The position numbers and the translations under genes are program-made. A stretch of 64,000 bases of DNA. Source: CBDCUF01 sp965222525. Lineage in GTDB: Bacteria; Pseudomonadota; Alphaproteobacteria; Rickettsiales; UBA8987. Shown here piece after piece: positions 60,078 through 64,000 of this stretch. The DNA lies in assembly GCA_965222525.1 (NCBI GenBank), contig OZ244955.1, positions 620,001-684,000 of the forward strand, in the 5' to 3' direction. Position 1 is the stretch's first letter. Every line of letters begins with the position of its first letter. The notes under the pieces were generated by a model. The model worked only from the letters and a program-made list of their open reading frames with translations, searched no databases and was not told the origin of the DNA.

Positions 60078-61508
60078 TTAAGCCGCTTTCGCAGCCATAT
60101 CACGGGCCTTTTCCTCGGCCTCCTCGATGGCGCCGACCATATAGAATGAGGATTCGGGCAAATCATCATACTCGCCGGCGACAATACCCTTGAAGCCTTT
60201 TATCGTATCCTGCAGACTCACCAGTACACCAGGCGAGCCGGTAAATACCTCGGCCACATGGAATGGCTGTGACAGGAAGCGCTGTATCTTGCGCGCCCGC
60301 GCCACGGTCAGCTTGTCCTCCTCGGAAAGCTCATCCATACCCAGAATCGCAATAATATCCTGTAGTGACTTATATGTCTGCAGCACCTTCTGTACATCCC
60401 GCGCCACCTGGTAATGCTCCTCGCCGATAACCCGCGGGTCAAGGATACGTGACGTACTGTCAAGCGGGTCAACCGCAGGATAAATCCCCAGCTCGGCAAT
60501 CTGGCGCGAAAGCACAGTGGTGGCATCCAGATGGGCAAATGAAGTCGCCGGAGCAGGATCGGTCAAATCATCCGCCGGTACGTAGATCGCCTGTACCGAG
60601 GTAATCGAGCCCTTGTTGGTCGAGGTAATCCGCTCCTGCATCGCCCCCATCTCGGTAGCCAGTGTCGGCTGGTAGCCTACCGCCGAGGGAATCCGCCCCA
60701 GCAGTGCAGACACTTCCGAGCCGGCCTGGGTAAAGCGGAATACGTTATCCATAAAGAACAGTACATCCTGACCTTCCTTGTCGCGGAAATATTCAGCCAG
60801 CGTCAGGCCGGTCAGCCCGACCCGCGCACGTGCTCCCGGAGGCTCGTTCATCTGGCCATATACCAAAGCTGCCTTGGATTTGCTCTGGTCCTCAAGATTG
60901 ATAACGCCGGATTCCATCATTTCATGATAGAGGTCGTTACCCTCACGGGTACGCTCACCCACACCGGCAAACACTGAATATCCACCATGTGCCTTGGCAA
61001 TATTGTTGATAAGCTCCATGATAAGTACGGTCTTGCCTACGCCGGCACCGCCGAACAGTCCGATTTTACCACCCTTGGAATATGGTGCCAGCAGGTCAAC
61101 CACCTTGATGCCGGTTACCAGAATCTCGGTTTCGGTAGACTGGTCAACAAATTCCGGTGCCACCGCATGAATAGGAGCCTTGCCCTGGGTCTTGATGTCG
61201 CCCAGCCCGTCGATAGGATTGCCGATTACGTCAAGGATACGGCCAAGCGTCTCCGGCCCTACGGGAACGGATATAGGCGCACCGGTGTCAGCAACCTCCA
61301 TACCACGCACCAGCCCGTCGGTTGAATCCATCGCAATCGCACGGACAGTATCCTCGCCCAGATGCTGCGCCACCTCCAGCACCAGACGCTTGCCCTGATT
61401 GTCACATTCCAGCGCATTCAGTATGGGCGGCAGACTGCCCCCCTCAAACTGCACATCGACCACCGCCGAAATCACCTGTGTTATTTTTCCTTTGTTTTGT
61501 TTTGTCAT
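60078..61508 (-). CDS. atpD: ATP synthase beta subunit
   Basis: Catalytic F1 subunit. Walker A GGAGVGKT is at residues 153-160; VFAGVGERTREGNDLYHEM, ALVYGQMNEPPGARARV and the GMDELSEEDKL regulatory loop are all present. The 476 residues are standard. AAGGAGT precedes the ATG. Upstream, where atpG should adjoin, lie a four-helix-bundle gene and a methyltransferase gene; downstream, four accessory genes separate it from atpC. Confidence 0.98.
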   Translation of the reverse strand: MTKQNKGKITQVISAVVDVQFEGGSLPPILNALECDNQGKRLVLEVAQHLGEDTVRAIAMDSTDGLVRGMEVADTGAPISVPVGPETLGRILDVIGNPIDGLGDIKTQGKAPIHAVAPEFVDQSTETEILVTGIKVVDLLAPYSKGGKIGLFGGAGVGKTVLIMELINNIAKAHGGYSVFAGVGERTREGNDLYHEMMESGVINLEDQSKSKAALVYGQMNEPPGARARVGLTGLTLAEYFRDKEGQDVLFFMDNVFRFTQAGSEVSALLGRIPSAVGYQPTLATEMGAMQERITSTNKGSITSVQAIYVPADDLTDPAPATSFAHLDATTVLSRQIAELGIYPAVDPLDSTSRILDPRVIGEEHYQVARDVQKVLQTYKSLQDIIAILGMDELSEEDKLTVARARKIQRFLSQPFHVAEVFTGSPGVLVSLQDTIKGFKGIVAGEYDDLPESSFYMVGAIEEAEEKARDMAAKAA

Positions 61509-61524
61509 TTTTTACTCCTTGAAA

Positions 61525-61556
61525 AGAAACTGGAAACTGGAAATTAGAAACTGGAA
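61525..61556. repeat. Heptamer array, left flank of the second four-helix-bundle gene
   Basis: GAAACTG, GAAACTG, GAAATTA and GAAACTG in tandem in the atpD leader. The inverted word is at 61972-61999, on the other side of the gene. Confidence 0.8.
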
Positions 61557-61561
61557 TTTAA

Positions 61562-61963
61562 TTACTTTCTGTCTTTAATCTTACTTCTGAGATTTTGCAG
61601 CATCCTGGATACGATATTATATTCCTCAACCCACTTGTTATGCTTGTTTTTATCGATATAACCGAGATCAAGGCAATATTTTATCCATATTTTCATCTCT
61701 CCGCATGAACCTATCGACATAGAAACGAATCGCCGAAATTCCGGAGTAGAATGCACTTGCTTATAAAAACCTTCTGCTAAATTTGCGCATACAGACTTGC
61801 TAGCCCTGCGCATCTGTTTAGCAAGGTCATATTGTTCTACCTGTGGAAATTTAAGGCTAGTTCTGTGAATGTCCAGAGAAACAGCGTATGCTCTTTTGAA
61901 AACTTCCAAATCCTGAGGCTCTCTGACGTAACTGGAGATGCTCTCAACATTACCCTCTTCCAT
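61562..61963 (-). CDS. Four-helix-bundle protein of the IVS family, second copy
   Basis: A 133-residue paralogue of 58041-58433: DLEVFKRAYAVSLDIHRTSL, YDLAKQMRRASKSVCANLAE and the same C-terminal MLQNLRSKIK. About two thirds of positions look identical by eye. The ATG at 61963 (MEEGNVES) is preferred over 61999, whose residues METGNWKLEAG are repeat-encoded. It lies between the methyltransferase gene and atpD, bracketed by inverted heptamer arrays. Confidence 0.88.
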   Translation of the reverse strand: MEEGNVESISSYVREPQDLEVFKRAYAVSLDIHRTSLKFPQVEQYDLAKQMRRASKSVCANLAEGFYKQVHSTPEFRRFVSMSIGSCGEMKIWIKYCLDLGYIDKNKHNKWVEEYNIVSRMLQNLRSKIKDRK

Positions 61964-61971
61964 ACTTCCGG

Positions 61972-61999
61972 CTTCTAGTTTCCAGTTTCCAGTTTCCAT
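61972..61999. repeat. Heptamer array, right flank of the second four-helix-bundle gene
   Basis: TCTAGTT, TCCAGTT, TCCAGTT and TCCATAT, the inverse of the word at 61525-61556. Confidence 0.8.
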
Positions 62000-62004
62000 A
62001 TTTA

Positions 62005-62739
62005 TTATCCTTTCTCCGCAACCACCATCAATGACACCCCGAATGGAAATCTTATCTTTCCTATAAAAAACCTCTCGCTGCCAAAAATTTTTATCAGCAG
62101 GCTGTTAACGAAATTTCCCGGCAGGGTCAGGTTCGATACCTTGCTTTTTTTATTTCTGAATTTCTCCACCATCCTCACCAGTGCTATCGGTGGAAACAGC
62201 CAGAAATTAAAATAGCTGGCATATTTTATATTAAAGCCCTCCGCTTTTAGCAATCCGGTCAGTCCCGCCCTGTTGTAGCGACGGAAATGATGATGGTCCG
62301 TATCATGTGCCGACCATAAAAACTGAAATGCCGGAACGGTCAGGAAAATCATACCATTATCTTTTAGCTGCCCTTTCAGTACCTCCAGTGTTTTCTGGTC
62401 ATGTTCTATATGCTCAAGCACATCAAATGCAACAATTAAATCGAACTTTTTATCCGCAAATGCAGTATTATCAGGCAATTCGATAGATTCGACATTTTCA
62501 GCAACTCCTTTTTCCCTTGCCACCTGTCTTGCGGTTGCATCATATTCCGCTGCATAAACCCTGCCATATTGCGACAGCATCTCCAGATTGCCGCCACTAC
62601 CGCAGCCTACTTCCAGAATTTCCGCATCCTGCGGAAGCTGCAACCTGTCAAGCATACGCCTGATTATCTTCCTGCGGGCAACAAACCACCAGTGCCTGCC
62701 CTCCAGCTCCGCCATCTTTATGTAGGCCTCGCGCTCCAT
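62005..62739 (-). CDS. Class I SAM-dependent methyltransferase
   Basis: A 244-residue methyltransferase starting MEREAYIKMAELEGRHWWFV. The SAM-binding site is AEILEVGCGSGGNLEML, followed by KFDLIVAFDVLEHIEHDQKT and FLTVPAFQFLWSAHDTDHHH. The C-terminal part has a hydrophobic stretch (ASYFNFWLFPPIALV). The WWFxxR opening and HDxxxHHxRRY motif are typical of methyltransferases in polysaccharide or lipid pathways; substrate unknown. It lies between atpG and atpD, 22 bases after atpG, and so is probably carried on the operon transcript. Confidence 0.88.
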   Translation of the reverse strand: MEREAYIKMAELEGRHWWFVARRKIIRRMLDRLQLPQDAEILEVGCGSGGNLEMLSQYGRVYAAEYDATARQVAREKGVAENVESIELPDNTAFADKKFDLIVAFDVLEHIEHDQKTLEVLKGQLKDNGMIFLTVPAFQFLWSAHDTDHHHFRRYNRAGLTGLLKAEGFNIKYASYFNFWLFPPIALVRMVEKFRNKKSKVSNLTLPGNFVNSLLIKIFGSERFFIGKIRFPFGVSLMVVAEKG

Positions 62740-62761
62740 TACGCTCCCCTATTATAAAAGT

Positions 62762-63664
62762 CTACAATGCCTCTGCGCCCGAGATGATCTCGGTCAGTTC
62801 GGTTGTAATAGCAGCCTGGCGGGTACGGTTATATTGCAGGGTTAAATCCTTTATCATCTCACCCGCATTGCGAGTGGCGTTATCCATCGCAGTCATCCGT
62901 GCCCCCTGCTCGCTTGCCGCATTCTCCAGCTGGGCGTGGAAAATCTGCACCGCAATATTTCTGGGCAGAAGCGCAGATAAAATCTCCTCCTCGCCAGGTT
63001 CATATTCATATACGGCGGCTACACCATCCTCGGCCTCTTCCGCAAGAACCCCATCCATCTCCAATGGAATCAATTGCTGGAAGGTTACTTTCTGGGTAAG
63101 TGCCGATTCAAACTTGTTATACACAACCGAGCAGGAATCAATATCACCAGCCTCAAACATGGTAATAACCTGATTCGCAACCGCTTCCGACTGCACATAT
63201 TCCGGCTTTGCCTGACTGGAAGTATCTATACGTTCCGACACATTATTCTCATAACCATGTTTTAGCTGTTCCCAGCCTTTCTTACCGACTATCATCAGTC
63301 TGGCCAGCTTGCCCTTGCCTTCCATTTCGGTGATTTTCTGCTTTATCGCCCGCACCAGAGAACTGTTCAGCCCGCCGCAAAGCCCGCGGTCAGAAGTAAC
63401 CGCTATAATCAGATGATTTTTATCGGCAATATCTCCCGCCGCATCACGCCTGCCCGAAAGAAGCGCAGGGGAATTTTCCGGATCAGCCTTGGTCGCCAGA
63501 GCCGCAAGCATACGCTCCATCTTTTCGGTATATGGCCGTGCCGCCTCCGCACGCTCCTGCGCACGCTTGAGCTTGCTCGCAGCCACCATCTTCATCGCCT
63601 TGGTGATTTTCTGCGTAGACTTAACACTACTTATACGGTTTTTCAGGTCCTTGAGATTTGCCAT
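62762..63664 (-). CDS. atpG: ATP synthase gamma subunit
   Basis: Rotary central-stalk subunit of F1. It begins MANLKDLKNRISSVKSTQKI and ends with the conserved ASEQGARMTAMDNATRNAGE helix and a TELTEIISGAEAL terminus. SDRGLCGGLNSS lies in the middle. The 300 residues are typical of alphaproteobacteria. Its start overlaps the stop of the DUF2283 gene by one base, an unexpected neighbour, since atpA should precede it. Confidence 0.97.
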   Translation of the reverse strand: MANLKDLKNRISSVKSTQKITKAMKMVAASKLKRAQERAEAARPYTEKMERMLAALATKADPENSPALLSGRRDAAGDIADKNHLIIAVTSDRGLCGGLNSSLVRAIKQKITEMEGKGKLARLMIVGKKGWEQLKHGYENNVSERIDTSSQAKPEYVQSEAVANQVITMFEAGDIDSCSVVYNKFESALTQKVTFQQLIPLEMDGVLAEEAEDGVAAVYEYEPGEEEILSALLPRNIAVQIFHAQLENAASEQGARMTAMDNATRNAGEMIKDLTLQYNRTRQAAITTELTEIISGAEAL

Positions 63665-63897
63665 CAGATATGTAGTTCCGTAGTCTGGTTGCTTTCCTCG
63701 TTAACTACCAAAAGGCTGGGTTCATCCTTACCTTTCAGTTGTTCATTAGCATTAAGCAACTCAATTCCATATATTTTCCCATCAGGAGACAGGTCAATAT
63801 TCAACTCGCTACTGACCGATATGGTATCTACCATCCCGTCTTTCTCACGTAGTTTCATATACGCAATATTATGTTTTGGGTCGTATGTCAGTTTCAT
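63664..63897 (-). CDS. DUF2283 family protein
   Basis: A 77-residue beta-rich protein of the DUF2283 family: MKLTYDPKHNIAYMKLREKD, then ELNIDLSPDGKIYGIELLNA. DUF2283 genes are often paired with DUF4258 genes, a toxin-antitoxin-like arrangement, and a DUF4258-like end lies just upstream here. It overlaps atpG by one base, so the pair sits inside or at the front of the atp operon fragment. Confidence 0.82.
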   Translation of the reverse strand: MKLTYDPKHNIAYMKLREKDGMVDTISVSSELNIDLSPDGKIYGIELLNANEQLKGKDEPSLLVVNEESNQTTELHI

Positions 63898-63904
63898 CTT
63901 ATCC

Positions 63905-64000
63905 TCAGAAGTATTTTACTATAACAGTGATAACCAGCCAATTTTCTTCCTCCTCTACTGCAAAAACCTCAAGCTGCTTATTATCATAAAACTTCCTGTT
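63905..64000 (-). CDS. DUF4258-like protein, C-terminal end (cut by window edge)
   Basis: The frame encodes 31 residues to a TGA at 63905: ...KFYDNKQLEVFAVEEEENWL followed by VITVIVKYF. The pattern of two beta strands with an acidic turn and VITV near the end resembles the C terminus of DUF4258 toxin-like proteins, which are usual partners of DUF2283. The start lies beyond the window. Confidence 0.6.
   Translation of the reverse strand, partial: NRKFYDNKQLEVFAVEEEENWLVITVIVKYF

Noticed and set aside
58041..61963. Intervening sequences of a 23S rRNA gene
   Set aside because: The four-helix-bundle proteins belong to that family, but no rRNA sequence surrounds them; they lie in the atp operon.

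Overview
The window is about 64 kb of a bacterial chromosome that reads as alphaproteobacterial. Lineage markers are an origin-like region beside hemE, a DUF1476 (ATPase zeta-type)-purC-purS-purQ neighbourhood, Coq7, AddA, DUF6898-like and DUF2610-like small proteins, and TTAA-N7-TTAAC sequences of the kind bound by the cell-cycle regulator CtrA. De novo purine, arginine, haem, lipoate and ubiquinone genes argue against a strongly reduced endosymbiont. The DUF2610 protein, a surface-antigen-like protein and the dense palindromic repeats recall deep-branching, Rickettsiales-like or Micavibrio-like alphaproteobacteria. I cannot name the organism. No rRNA, tRNA or CRISPR array was recognised.

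Layout. 0-8.7 kb: YihY, PelG, gyrB, a GAPDH gene bracketed by long inverted repeats, DUF1189 and DUF2610 proteins. 8.9-13.6 kb: purQ, an unknown gene, purS, purC with a histone-like tail, DUF1476, an unknown gene behind a CtrA-type box, and an HPt/pseudo-receiver protein. 13.7-21.1 kb: argG, alaS, an aminotransferase, hemH, hemE. 21.2-21.5 kb: probable oriC with six or more DnaA-box-like sites. 21.5-29.7 kb: DUF4040 antiporter-like subunit, HEAT and surface-antigen-like proteins, dsbB, coq7, addA, DUF3108, hicAB. 29.7-38.6 kb: an E1 alpha/beta pair, a frameshifted chemoreceptor, lipA, argJ, a repeat-rich peptidoglycan-binding protein, a Sel1 lipoprotein. 38.8-46.3 kb: a pseudopilin, PelF, a nitronate monooxygenase-like protein, a Crp/Fnr regulator, lgt and two LPS-type glycosyltransferases. 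46.3-51.9 kb: a 1150-residue hydrophilic protein, a second pseudopilin, a RelE-type toxin-antitoxin pair. 52-57.4 kb: tamB, tamA and a MidA-type methyltransferase. 57.6-64 kb: an ATP synthase operon (atpG, atpD, atpC) broken up by accessory genes.

Three patterns run across the window. First, most spacers carry short arrays of degenerate heptamers, a different word at each locus, like the short tandem repeats of cyanobacterial genomes; one array lies in frame inside hemH and others supply gene starts or ends. Second, larger palindromic elements with TGTCAT or TGTCAC ends recur and nest inside one another. Third, three unrelated unknown genes (139, 1150 and 214 residues) share one promoter architecture: a Pho-box-like direct repeat exactly 9 bases upstream of a -10 box. 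Two of these genes sit inside the purine and ATP synthase operons. This possible regulon is the best candidate here for an undescribed system. All calls come from reading the sequence and from remembered family features; no database search was run.
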